NCBI RefSeq assembly: GCF_047511655.1
Contig: NC_133390.1
Location: 132,051,583-132,115,582 of the forward strand
DNA from: Castor canadensis
Lineage: Eukaryota > Chordata > Mammalia > Rodentia > Castoridae
DNA length: 64,000 bases
Reading direction: 5' to 3'
Below, piece by piece: positions 13,501 to 22,162 of the stretch (positions are counted from its first letter, which is position 1; each line of letters begins with the position of its first letter). The notes under the pieces are model-generated. The model was not told the DNA's origin, did not search any database, and saw nothing but the letters and a program-made list of their open reading frames with translations. Position numbers and translations under genes: made by a program.

Positions 13501-16500
13501 AATATAAAATTTAAGCCCTTTGAGTTATTTTCCCTTTTCCTTGTGGTTTCTGTTTCTGGGTATTTTTGTTACCTCACCATTGTGACTGCTGGGTCCTCCT
13601 TCCTGCCTGTCAGTCTCATTCCTCCCTCTCTGCCATGGCTATTTTAGACCTCCTTTGCCCTCCTCTGGACCCTGTGACTTTGCCTTCCACCCTGCCCTCT
13701 TCACAGAGAAAACAGTCATCGGTGCATCTTCCTTTCCTTCCTGTGGCCACATGGATAAACCCTCTTACCTCCACTTCCATTCTGACTGCTGTCTTCTGCC
13801 TTCTCCATAGGATTCTGCCCTTTGGCCTCTTGACACATCAGACTCTTTTGCATTAACAAAAACTACCCATCCCCACCAATGGCCAGTCACAGCCCCTTTG
13901 ACATGGCCTTTAAACATGTGTCATCCTACCATTTCCCTAGTGCCTTCCACAAAACACCTCATTGCAGGTCAGCACGTTTACACTGTGGAGAAGTAACTTG
14001 CTGACTTAGTTGCTTGTATAATGCAGAAACCTTTTTCAACAAACTGAGGAGGTATTTGAAATTGATACTGAATATTTGAACAGATAGAAAAATTTGTAAG
14101 GTAGGGTTCTGGAGGTAGCAGGCAGCAGTTACTGAAAATCCACAGTGCTGGTGTATGCATAGACCCACTGAGGGGCTGCATGCACATTCTTAGTGAGGCT
14201 GGCCCATGGCCTTTAGTGATGCAAGTTCAGTCTCTGTGGAAAAAACTGTCAGAAGTCTGGTCCTCCTGTGCCTTATTGGCTCCAGAGTCAGCCTCTGTCC
14301 CTGCTGAGAACATATAATGATGCATGTGATGCCCCTTAGCCAAGCATACTGAGTACTCGATTTCTATAATTGTCAGTGTTCTACAGCAGGAGTGAAATTG
14401 TCACCTGTTGTCTATTGTGGGGCGGGGGGTTGTATCTCTACTTCCTAAAGAACATGAACCTCATCAGAGTAGGTTTGTTTTTTTCCTTCTTTTTTTTTAC
14501 TAGTTTTTATTCAGCACCTCCAACAGAGCCTGTACATAGCATTCACCATCTGTGAGTCACCAGGAGTGAGTGATTAGAGTGCTCAGGTAGTAAGTGTGGC
14601 CAGGAACCAGCTGTCCCCAACTTGGCGGAATGTTTTCTGGAGATGTGAGAGCACTGATGGTTGGGGGTCCCTGGGGCAGGAGAGAGTGTAGTGTCTTTTG
14701 TGGCCTGGAGAGATCATGGGAGAGGGAGGAGAGGACCACAGGTCGCTAGATTTGGAAAGGTTAGATTTTATTTAAAATGTAATCTAAGGCACTGGAGATT
14801 TTTAAAAAATTACTTTTGAAATAATATTAAAGTTACAGAAAAGGAGCAGAAGGGTATGAAGAACCTTTTTCCTTGAACTGTCTGCAGGCAATTGTTGACC
14901 TGATTCCCCATCTCTCTCAGATACTGTAGTGGTTTTTTCCTATAGCAAGGACATTCTTCTTCATTACCACCAACCCAAACCAGAAAACTCAAGTGAATAT
15001 CTTAGGACTGTCCAATTCACATGCCACTTCAGGTTTTGCCAGTTGCCCTGTTGTCCTTGATTAACCCAGGATCAAGCATGTTGTTTGTCACAGCTCTTTA
15101 TTCTCCTTTAGTTTGGAGCAGTTTTTTTTTTTCTTTTTTAACTGGACTTTGAATTCAGGGCCTCCCACTTGCTAGTCAGGCACTTGAGCCACTCCACCTG
15201 CCCAGTCTTGCTTTGACTTTTAGACATTGATTGTTTGGGAAGCTGACAAGTCACTTGTGTAGCAGAATGTCTCTCCCTGTGGGTTTGTGATGTTGGCTCA
15301 TGATTAGATTCAGGCTCTACATTGCTGGCAGGAACAGCAAGAAAGTGCAGAGTTGGGGGTGTGTCATGTCAGTGGCCCTGTTAGTGGTGGTGGCAACTTT
15401 GATTCCTGATTCAACAGAGAATGCCGGGCTTCCACTGTGAAGTCACTTTTTCCACTTGTAGTTAATGAGTATCTTGTGGGAGCATTTACAGCTAATCAGT
15501 GCCATCTTGTGGTTTCCTATAATATTACTGCCTTTATTTATCTTAATGCTCTTACTGGCCAGCTGTGGGCAATGGTAGCCCCTTCATTGTGACTTCTGAC
15601 CTTTGGACACATCCCATGTCCTCACTGTCTAGCACATAGATTATTTCAGGTTCATGTTGTATTTTCCCTGCCCCCAGCTCTGGAATTGGCCATTTCTCCA
15701 AGGAGCACTGGTTCCTTCTGGAAGAGGTCTGGGTGCCAAGTATACATATGTATTTGTCTGTGAGCTGCTCCCAGTTCCCCTCATGGACAAAGCTAGGGAA
15801 TGTAAACATGCACTTATACCTACATTTATTTATCATGTTTGTTTAAATTAAAAACCATAGTTCATGCAGATACAGCCTAGCACCATAAGGTTTATCCTAG
15901 TTTTCTCTATTTCTCCTTATATTTGTCTTCTCTTCTTTCTCTTTTTTTTTAAAGACAGGGTCTATGGTAGCTCAGGCTGGCCTCAAACTTGCAATCCTCC
16001 TGCCTTCACTTCCCAAGTACTAGGATTATAGCCACTCCAGTGAACCACATATTTACCTATTTAATCAATTCTGCCAAGTGTAACCAGTCTGTAACCACTG
16101 CATACCTCTCTGATGTGGCCCTTGCTGGGCTCTAGGCCAATCCTTCCCTGACCATTTGCTAGAGCCTGCCTTTCCCTTCAAGGACTCTGTTAGTCTGCAC
16201 CAAGCTGTCCCTTCCTCACTCCATATGGCTCTGACAGCTTGTGCATGGCCACCCTACCCCATTGCAGGGACACTTCATTATCCTAGGTGTGCCCTGACAA
16301 CCTGGTTTGAGTCACTGTCCTCTGCACATATCTGCCCTGCTCAGCCACACAAGCAGCTTCCTGTCTGGGTTGTTCAGGTTAGGAGTGATGTAGCACAAAG
16401 AAGGTCTTAGAAGATAACTGTAGCTGCAGAGAACAGCTTGTAGCAGGGCTTGGTTAGCTGTGGGGGGACTAATGGGGAGTTGTTCCAGTAACCAGGGAGA

Positions 16501-16929
16501 GGTTGGTGGTAGCACACATGTGGCAAATTGCAAGGCTCTGAGGGGCAGGGCTTGGTCTCCCTGGCCTGATCTCCATTGGCTTGGGGGTGGGGGTGGCAGA
16601 GCATGATTCCTGTCTCCAGAGGTACCAGGTCACTCCTTGATAGTGAGGGGCCATGTTGTCTGTCTTCTCACAGCATTCTCTTGGTCAGAAGGTAATTCTC
16701 CACTGTGCTTCTCTTCCAGCTGTTCAGTCAGGAGACAGTGATGAAGTTTGTGCCACGGTATAGCCTGGTCCTGGAACTTAGTGACAGTGGTGCCTTCCGG
16801 AGAAGTCTTCATGATCCTGATGGGCTGGTGGCTACCTACATCAGTGAGGTGCACGAGCATGATGGGCATCTGTACATGGGCTCCTTCAGGTCCCCCTTCA
16901 TTTGCAGACTCAGCCTCCAGTCAGTTTAG
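1438..16929 (+). CDS. APMAP: APMAP, adipocyte plasma membrane-associated protein, seven 3' coding exons (5' end outside window)
   Basis: Joining 1438-1553, 9011-9103, 10386-10502, 11788-11962, 12569-12703, 13162-13354 and 16720-16929 gives one continuous frame of 345 residues ending in TAG at 16927. All phases agree. I recognise it as APMAP (C20orf3), a type II membrane glycoprotein with a six-bladed beta-propeller of the strictosidine-synthase/SMP-30 type. Family knowledge: arylesterase activity, a role in adipocyte differentiation, and reported binding to gamma-secretase. Landmarks seen are [14 protein letters not shown] in exon 5 (with an N-G-T sequon), [20 protein letters not shown] in exon 6, FPNGVQLSP in exon 7 and [20 protein letters not shown] in exon 8. 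The human protein has 416 residues, so about the first 71, including the membrane anchor, lie upstream. The convergent neighbour is CST7. The intron after exon 6 uses a GC donor. Confidence 0.97.
1800..1916. repeat. Pyrimidine-rich (CCTT/CCCT)n tract
   Basis: Nearly pure C/T on the + strand, with repeated ccttcctt and cctccctc units that decay to cctaccccc. It directly abuts an antisense SINE at its right end, so it may derive partly from that SINE's tail or target. Confidence 0.75.
1917..2122 (-). mobile_element. B1-dID-like dimeric SINE
   Basis: Reading the minus strand gives a B1 monomer (ggctgggatttcag-type right end, cctcaaact core) followed by a tRNA/ID-like module with a gtagaatgc A-box side and a B-box region. 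On the + strand the tRNA part is 1917-1990 and the B1 part about 2005-2122. Confidence 0.7.
3064..4385 (-). mobile_element. Old L1, 3' part (interrupted; continues at 6271)
   Basis: Minus-strand similarity to the 3'UTR and the last part of ORF2 of an ancient mammalian L1 (L1M-like): sequences equivalent to the endings around 'accatagtttattt' and 'ctttgcccattgggttg'. ORF2 is broken by many stops. It stops at 4385, where a younger L1 was inserted, and resumes at 6271. Confidence 0.8.
4386..6270 (-). mobile_element. Younger L1, 5'-truncated, nested inside an older L1
   Basis: The 3' end is at the left (T-rich start, G-rich 3'UTR seen as a C-run at 4440-4460). The right part is ORF2 C-terminus, with [20 protein letters not shown] at about 5050-5110 on the minus strand. 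The octamer taggaatt at 4378-4385 and 6271-6278 flanks it, fitting a target-site duplication. It resembles the full-length L1 at 51.3 kb but is more diverged. Confidence 0.8.
6271..7990 (-). mobile_element. Old L1, continuation (ORF2 middle)
   Basis: Minus-strand ORF2 remnants, for example [18 protein letters not shown] at about 7600-7660 and [19 protein letters not shown] at about 6580-6650. These are the reverse-transcriptase and downstream regions of the element whose 3' end lies at 3064-4385. Many stops and frameshifts. Confidence 0.8.
7998..8217 (-). mobile_element. B1-dID-like SINE
   Basis: The + strand shows a tRNA/ID module in reverse (tggggtttgaacttagggc, gctctaccacttgagcc) followed by one reversed B1 monomer (gatggggtctcacat ... 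cccaagtagctagaattac). The internal promoter boxes are recognisable. Confidence 0.8.
8296..8382 (-). mobile_element. ID/tRNA-derived SINE
   Basis: Reversed tRNA-like module: gtgctggggattgagtcc then gctctgtaccactgagttac. No B1 part is attached. Confidence 0.65.
8433..8464. repeat. Short (TATC)n-like microsatellite
   Basis: An atatatataa stretch running into ctatctatctatctgactatctat. Confidence 0.75.
9011..9103 (+). CDS. APMAP: APMAP coding exon 4
   Basis: The acceptor CAG ends at 9010 and the donor GTAAGT starts at 9104. The exon encodes [18 protein letters not shown] and continues to RFGSGPC, the first propeller blade. Both edges split codons in phase with exons 3 and 5. Confidence 0.95.
9508..9645 (+). 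mobile_element. B1 SINE monomer
   Basis: ctggcatggtggtgcatacc, cctgtaatcctagtactt and gccagcctgg-like segments in order, followed by an A-rich end. Sense orientation in APMAP intron 4. Confidence 0.75.
9748..9826 (-). mobile_element. ID/tRNA-derived SINE
   Basis: Reversed tRNA module: agtgctgggaagggaaccca, then ttttactgctgagccacatc. Confidence 0.65.
10071..10250 (+). repeat. Degenerate minisatellite, unit about 13-14 bp (cagtgagcaccc-like)
   Basis: About ten imperfect copies of a unit close to cagtgagcaccc (also tagtgaacacc, taagcacccca, agtgaacaccca) follow each other in APMAP intron 4. I judged the copies by eye. Confidence 0.7.
10386..10502 (+). CDS. APMAP: APMAP coding exon 5
   Basis: The acceptor TAG ends at 10385 and the donor GTATGT starts at 10503. 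The exon encodes [18 protein letters not shown], then [17 protein letters not shown]. The N-G-T sequon matches a glycosylation site known in human APMAP (about N160, from memory). Confidence 0.96.
10780..10995 (+). mobile_element. MIR SINE
   Basis: The core resembles MIR: ctggctatgtaactatttag, ctctgagcctagtttcc, then a tail with atgagattatatgtgg ... gcttagtactcaataaatg. It is old and diverged. Confidence 0.55.
11013..11146 (-). mobile_element. B1 SINE monomer
   Basis: Reversed B1: ggtagggtcttgttgtattg, gctcaggctggcatcaaatt, cctctcaagtagctgggatt. Confidence 0.7.
11345..11610 (+). mobile_element. B1-dID-like SINE with A-tail
   Basis: Sense B1 monomer (ggcttacaactgtaattcta ... gaggctgagatcaggagg), then a tRNA/ID module (aggtgtaactcaagtggcag, gagttcaaactccagtc), then a 13-base A-run at about 11597-11609. 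The clearest dimeric copy in the window. Confidence 0.85.
11788..11962 (+). CDS. APMAP: APMAP coding exon 6 (GC splice donor)
   Basis: The acceptor CAG ends at 11787. The exon has 57 full codons ([16 protein letters not shown] to MEGTDDG) plus two bases on each side. To keep frame with exon 7 it must end at 11962, and the intron then begins GCAAGT rather than GT. The encoded region is the core of the strictosidine-synthase-like domain. Confidence 0.95.
11963..12568 (+). other. APMAP: APMAP intron 6, GC-AG type
   Basis: The intron starts GCAAGT and ends CATAG. The flanking exons join only at this position in the conserved frame: CG + C gives Arg, followed by LLEYD. Inside are C-rich and G-rich runs (12240-12340) and no recognised repeat. 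Confidence 0.85.
12569..12703 (+). CDS. APMAP: APMAP coding exon 7
   Basis: The acceptor TAG ends at 12568 and the donor GTACAT starts at 12704. The exon has one base, 44 codons ([18 protein letters not shown] to TMARIR), then two bases. It encodes another propeller blade, including FPNGVQLSP. Confidence 0.95.
13162..13354 (+). CDS. APMAP: APMAP coding exon 8
   Basis: The acceptor CAG ends at 13161 and the donor GTAATT starts at 13355. The exon carries 64 complete codons after its first base, from [12 protein letters not shown] through [18 protein letters not shown] to KRMIFK. This is the most strongly conserved part of the family. Confidence 0.96.
15130..15210 (-). mobile_element. tRNA-derived SINE fragment
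   Basis: Reversed B-box side (actggactttgaattcaggg) and the A-box side (ggcacttgagccactccacc). Confidence 0.6.
15945..16055 (-). mobile_element. B1 SINE monomer
   Basis: Reversed B1: agacagggtctatggtagct, caggctggcctcaaacttgc, cccaagtactaggattatag. Confidence 0.75.
16720..16929 (+). CDS. APMAP: APMAP terminal coding exon 9
   Basis: The acceptor CAG ends at 16719. The exon begins in frame [20 protein letters not shown] and ends ICRLSLQSV then TAG (16927-16929). It closes the propeller ([19 protein letters not shown]). The 3'UTR follows directly. Confidence 0.97.
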   Translation: MFSQETVMKFVPRYSLVLELSDSGAFRRSLHDPDGLVATYISEVHEHDGHLYMGSFRSPFICRLSLQSV

Positions 16930-17900
16930 CCAGCTCAGCAACTGACCCCACCATGCGTGCTAGGAATTGCCACACTCGGCCACCATATCTTGTCCGGGAG
17001 TAGCTGTGGACATAGCTCTGTCCTGTGTACCTTTCAGCCCTCAGAGGTGTGGTGGGAATAGCTGCTGCAACCCCAACGATGTGCAGACTCTGAGGTGTAC
17101 TCCTCACCTGGGCTTGACTTCACCTGTAGAGTGAAGTATAACATATCTGCCACAGGGAAGACAAATTCATGTAAAGCCATTTTCTCTTAAGAGAAAAAAA
17201 AAAAAAACTCTCAAGTACAGTAATTGTGTGGAACTTGATAAACTCCATGCACTTTTAACAGGGCTCAGGGTTTGGTAGATAGAGCAGGAGATGAGCTGCC
17301 CAGGGATCTTATTGTTGCTACTGGTTCTGTCCTGCCAACCTCAGTCTTTCTTCTGAAATGGGATCTTTTGTTTTGTGTGTGTATATGGGCTGGGGAGCCT
17401 TGTACAAGTATGTTGAGGTCAGCTGGTAGATGCTGCACAAACCAAGACCTAGATTGTGCTCTCAGTTATTGTGTGAAACACTGATCCTTGGGCCCTGGGT
17501 ATTTCCTGCCACAGTAGAGGGGCATCTGCCCACACTCCACCTTCTGTGGCCTAGTGCTTCTTCATATCAGAGGTTTGCAGGACTCCTGAGAAGGTGACTA
17601 GGAGAAGCAGGCCAATTTGAGCGGCCCTTGAGAAGACTTGGAGGGGCTTTTTTTCTGTGAATACCTGACTCACTGGAATTGAATGATTGAGCGATTCACT
17701 ACCTACACTGGGAAGCATTTAGAAATGTCATTTTTAGGCCTTTGTTCTTCACCTCTAGACCCACAGATGTGAGTAGTGCACGTGTTGATGTCATACTTGT
17801 GCTAATGTAATAAGCCTTGCAAACTCGCTGTATTTCTTTAAGTATGTTTGCATGCTGGTCTTAATTTTGATAATAATAAATAATGTTAAATCCACTTTTC
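16930..17900 (+). other. APMAP: APMAP 3' untranslated region
   Basis: Non-coding sequence from the stop codon to just past the first AATAAA that has AT-rich sequence around it and T-rich sequence after it. No internal repeat or ORF stands out. The exact cleavage site is inferred. Confidence 0.7.
17875..17880 (+). promoter_or_regulatory. APMAP: APMAP poly(A) signal AATAAA
   Basis: Canonical AATAAA about 945 bases after the APMAP stop, followed within 30 bases by a T-rich stretch (cttttctgttgtttaacc). Cleavage is expected near 17890-17905. Confidence 0.7.
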
Positions 17901-19103
17901 TGTTGTTTAACCTTTTTGATGGTGTGTTCTGGGAGTTTCTTCTCTTTCTTAATTATTTTTCTACTTTAATTATTTAACAGTGTTGATAAGAGGATTATTT
18001 TGGAGAAGGTGTTTTAGGGCCAAGCAGCCCATCTGGTGTGCTCAGAATGGAAGCTACAGGACCTCTTGGCACTCAGCTGTGCTTAGCTGTCTGCCTCCCA
18101 GCATTGATTCATCTTGGCTAAGTTCATAGTAGAAGTTTTTTCTGTTTACCATCCTACACCATGGGGTTAGCACTTGTTCCTTTTCTTCCTGGATATTTGT
18201 GAGAACACACGAGATTCTGTCTCTGGAAGCATTTGAAATAACTTGACAGACAATATTTTAAATAGGTAATGATACAGAAATTCAAAGAGAATAGATAGCT
18301 GTGGTAAGTGGAAGCCATGTGTGTTGTTAACCATGCTGGCCCTGGCCCTTCCCCCAGTACTGCTCAGTTCATGTTGGGGAAGTGCAGGGGTTTGGTGAGG
18401 GGCTGGTCTTGCCTAATCTTGTTGTGTCATCTCCCTAGAACTGGTGTTGTGTGGAATAGAGCAGCAGCAGAATAGTGGCAAGATGGGCTTCAGTCCAGTT
18501 GATGCAACCCATGTTTTATCACAACAACTGTCAATATTATTCATATAACTTTTTAGGAAAGAAAATTGAATAGCCATTATTAAATACTTCTTAATAACTA
18601 ATGCTTTGCCTCATATATTAGGTATAAAAGAATAATGTAATACTCAATTATTCTGTCATTAAAAACAATTTAAATGTGCTGGGCCTGTAAGTTGACTTCT
18701 CAATTCTTTGAGAACAGAGAGCTTTGCATTTAGTGCTAAATTCTCGATGGTGAAAAAAAGCTGGTAAATTGTTTTTCACAGTTTTCAGCAAAGGAATCTT
18801 GATTTTTGACTCAGATGTTGATTTTGTCTCCAAGTGTCATTTCCTGTGTTTTATCTGGTAATTTGGCATGATGAGGTACAAAAGATAGTCTTATTGGGTT
18901 TAAATATGTGAATACTTTTGCTGTAAACATAAAAGGAATTTCCTTTAATGTGAATTAACACATGCCTCTTTATCTATTACAAAAACTCCATTGGTATTCA
19001 GTTATTACCTTTCATAGGAATGAAATCCCCTTTGAGACTTTTATTCTCAAAATACACTTGCAGAGTGGTGTACACTTTTGAAAGTTTTTCCCATACACTA
19101 ACT

Positions 19104-19195
19104 TTTTTTTTTCTTTTTGAGATGTGGGTCAAGTGATCCTCTTCCCTCAGCCTCCTGAGTAGTTGGGCCTGCAGGCATCTGTACCATGCCCCTTT
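19104..19195 (-). mobile_element. B1 SINE fragment
   Basis: Reversed right half of B1: tcaagtgatcctcttccctc, agcctcctgagtagttggg. Confidence 0.6.
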
Positions 19196-19199
19196 CTGT

Positions 19200-19305
19200 A
19201 TGCTAACTCTTAGTAATGCAAGGAGGTGTGGCCTCATACAGATGGAAACTGAGACTCCAGGGGTTACCAACTGCCCAAAATTCACAGCGAGCACGTGACT
19301 GAAGC
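19200..19305 (-). mobile_element. Probable MIR fragment
   Basis: Reversed MIR-like core: gatggaaactgagactcc, then gcccaaaattcacagcgagc. Confidence 0.45.
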
Positions 19306-19371
19306 AGGGGCCCCCTGGATCATAACTGAGGAATGATCCATGAAACTGGACAAGAAACAGGCAGCCCAGGA

Positions 19372-19457
19372 CTGGAGGCGTAGCTCAAGTGGTAGAGTGC
19401 CTGCCTAGCCAGCGTGCGGCCCTGAGTTCAAACCCCACTACCGCAAAATAAACAAAA
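19372..19457 (+). mobile_element. tRNA-derived SINE (ID-like module alone)
   Basis: Full tRNA-like unit: ggactggaggcgtagctcaa with A box, then gagttcaaaccccactaccg with B box, then an A-rich tail. It resembles the right half of the dimeric SINEs nearby. Confidence 0.8.
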
Positions 19458-21888
19458 AAACCCATGTAGCCCTTCCTAGGCCTATATGGACACTGGCTGC
19501 TGCTGTAGCCTTTGGGTTACAGCCGAGTTTGGGGTGCTCAGGTTGTGCAGTTGCATGGGCATCAGTGTGGTTTGAAGCTTCACAGGTGTTTTGCATAAGC
19601 AGTGGTGAGAGTGACAGTTTACAGAACATTAATTATAGCCTGAGCCCATCTACCACCTGCAGGGGTTGTTAAGCTGAGCCTGGCCATGAAGCTGGCTCTG
19701 TGTGAGTCTGCACAGCTGGCAAGGATATGTGCCAGTGGCATGGCTAGAGAAAGCTCTGGAACACTTAGGGGAGGGCTCTGTCAGGTTTTGGTCAGTTTGA
19801 GATATTGGCCAATGTGCTTTTTAGGAGGTCATAATCCTGCTATATCTTAGAAGCCTGGGTACTGAACCTTATGTTTTCTTAGTGACAGTAACATTAGATA
19901 ACAGCTCAGCTTCTCTTTGGTGTTAAAATAGTTACACTTGGCAGTCAGGTCAAAGGTGTGAGTAAGGCAGATATTGTATATTTGGCAGTATGTCCTTGGG
20001 TTGAGCTGGTGGATGTGGCTTTGATAAGCCAGAGGCATACTAACTTCTTGCTCCTGATAGTCAAGGTAGCATCTTACTGCTAGCCCAGCTTCTTTCCTTC
20101 TTGCATCACTATGACTGGTTTAAGGGAGAACATTTTCTTTTGTAATGTGGAATACATGCAACAGATTAGGAATAACTGAAATCATGGTGTATTTTAAGTA
20201 AAGCCTTCACTTTGGAGTTCAGGGCCTGAGGGCTCTCTGTGGAGAGGCCTCTGTTATGACTGGTCTGCCTAAGTTATAAGACATGGGATAAATCCTGTCC
20301 CAAAGTAATGGATTGCAAGTCTTGGGTGTAGGCGAGAGTTCAAACCTGGAGGGTTCGGTTAAGGTTTGAAGCCTCCTCCTCAAGTAGCTAGGGAGGTTGG
20401 GCAGATCCATCTTGATGGAGGCCTGACCAGGGCAGGGAGCTCTGCTGTAGCTCAGAACAGGGATGCTGTCCCTCTCCACACCTGTACACACACATGCTCT
20501 TTTCTGACCTGTGAGGAGGTAGTGGGGAAGCTAGACCTTTATGTGCTCTGGTAGGATGGACTGAGGGTGAGGGCATGGGGCCTCTTCCTGTTGCTTCATC
20601 TTGAGAATCTCCCTCTGGCTCTGTGACTCCCTGCTTGGTTATATGCAGGATCAACAGGACCTTTTTGAAAGGACTGCCTTCAGGGCGCTCAAGAGGGCCA
20701 AATAAGGTAAATGTCTTCTGGCATTTGCTGCACCGCTGTCCCTGAATTAAATACCTAGGAGCTGTTTCAGGACAGCAAAAGTGAATGAAGATTTGGAATT
20801 ATAATAACTCACATCACTAAAGGAAGTCAGAGGGTATTTCTTTGGTTGTTACCTTGGTGAAATCTGCAGCAGAGAGCTACATTGCCATGCAGATGTGATG
20901 CAGACTTTCCTATTTAATTATCAAGTACATATTGCTTCAAGGTACCAAGAGGCCTTCTGCTGTGTGTGCCCTGCTCTGCAGTCATAGTTTGAAGATTTCC
21001 TAGACAGAAGCCCAGCAAGTGGTCCTTGTGTCCACACTGGGGCTCCTTGGTATAGGTTTGAAGTTACCTTCCCTCAGAATGAAGGCTCAGAGGCCCCGGC
21101 TGCCAGCCCTCTCTGGTCCAGCCCCACACTTGTTTCAGTTCAAGACCTGTCTTTTCCCAGGACCCAGTGTCCTGTGGCCCACAGTCAACTCTTCCCTTTC
21201 CCAGGTCTCTGCACAGCCTGTCTATCTCCAGCCCATCTTCAGCACCTGGCGCTGTGGGGGTTGTCCCAGCACCTGCCCCAGTCAACTTGCCCAGGTGCAG
21301 CTTTTCATGTACTGGGTATTTCCAAACCCTCAGGGCTCAAAGGCAGCAGAGAACTTGGGTGGAGGCGCCCTAACCCTGAAGAAACATGGCTGGAGGCAGG
21401 ACTGCTGCCCTGCCTGTTCATGACAAGGACAGTCCTGCTTGGTTTTGGCGGCTTAGGTCTTAAGCATAATTTTGCTAGCAGCTAATTATTCTGAGGGGTT
21501 TTATGGAAGATCAGACCACTCAGTGAGGGAACCCCTGGCAATGCTCCCCTCACCTCCCTGACCTCTGGTAAAAGATGATCCATTTCAAAGCACCCAGCTG
21601 TGGCTTTGAGATAATCAGCTCTTAGTTCGTAACTTTAATCCTCTATGGAAGGTCAAGTGATCAGTAGCACACTTGGTCCCCAACAGTGTTGTGACATGAA
21701 TGACTGAGACCAAGAGATGGATGCAGGCTTTCATGGAGCCAGGGGCCCACTGGCCCTTAGGTTGGCCCCCATCTTACCTTGCCCCCTATTCCAATAATGC
21801 CCATTGCAGGACTCAGTCCTATGTGCTCAGATCCTGAATCTAGGTGCACAGCATCAAAAATACTAGTTTTAGAAGAAAATATGATGTA

Positions 21889-21894
21889 TTTAAT
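21889..21894 (-). promoter_or_regulatory. CST7: Candidate CST7 poly(A) signal ATTAAA
   Basis: ATTAAA on the minus strand, about 190 bases past the CST7 stop. It is the common variant of the hexamer; no better AATAAA is closer. The 3'UTR would run from 22084 to about 21870. Confidence 0.5.
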
Positions 21895-22084
21895 CAGGCC
21901 AAAAGGCACTGTCATTCTCCCATTTTAGCCACTGTGTATGGCCCCCTGGTACTTCCGTCCTTCCATTCAGGAGAAGGCCTGAGAGGGTCTTTGGTGGTTG
22001 GGCATACGGGGCCGGGGCTGAAGGTAACGGAGACACACACATTGTGTATTTGTTGAAGTTGCGGTCTTGCTGCAGAGGCAGGAG

Positions 22085-22162
22085 TCAGAGGCAGTGGAGA
22101 ACAAGCACCTCGTAAGTGTGCAGCCAGGGAATAACCCAGACCTCAGAGTAGCAGCTCAGAAT
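22085..22162 (-). CDS. CST7: CST7 exon 4 coding part
   Basis: After acceptor TTTCAG the frame reads ILSCYSEVWVIPWLHTYEV to LVLHCL, then TGA at 22087-22085. It carries the P-W second inhibitory loop and the last two disulfide cysteines. Confidence 0.93.
   Translation of the reverse strand: MLSCYSEVWVIPWLHTYEVLVLHCL

Larger units (their letters stand above)
13355..16719 (+). other. APMAP: APMAP intron 8
   Basis: 3.4-kb intron. Only short SINE pieces are recognised (15130-15210 and 15945-16055). The remainder, including a C/T-rich part at 13560-13960, shows nothing I can name. Confidence 0.8.
17901..21870. other. APMAP-CST7 intergenic interval
   Basis: About 4 kb between the two convergent 3' ends. 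It contains a B1 fragment, a MIR piece and one tRNA SINE. No additional gene is apparent, and the ORFs are short and unrelated to known families. Confidence 0.7.

Noticed and set aside
19372..19457. tRNA gene
   Set aside because: A and B boxes are present, but the sequence has an A-rich tail and matches the tRNA half of dispersed SINEs; no proper cloverleaf acceptor stem is apparent.
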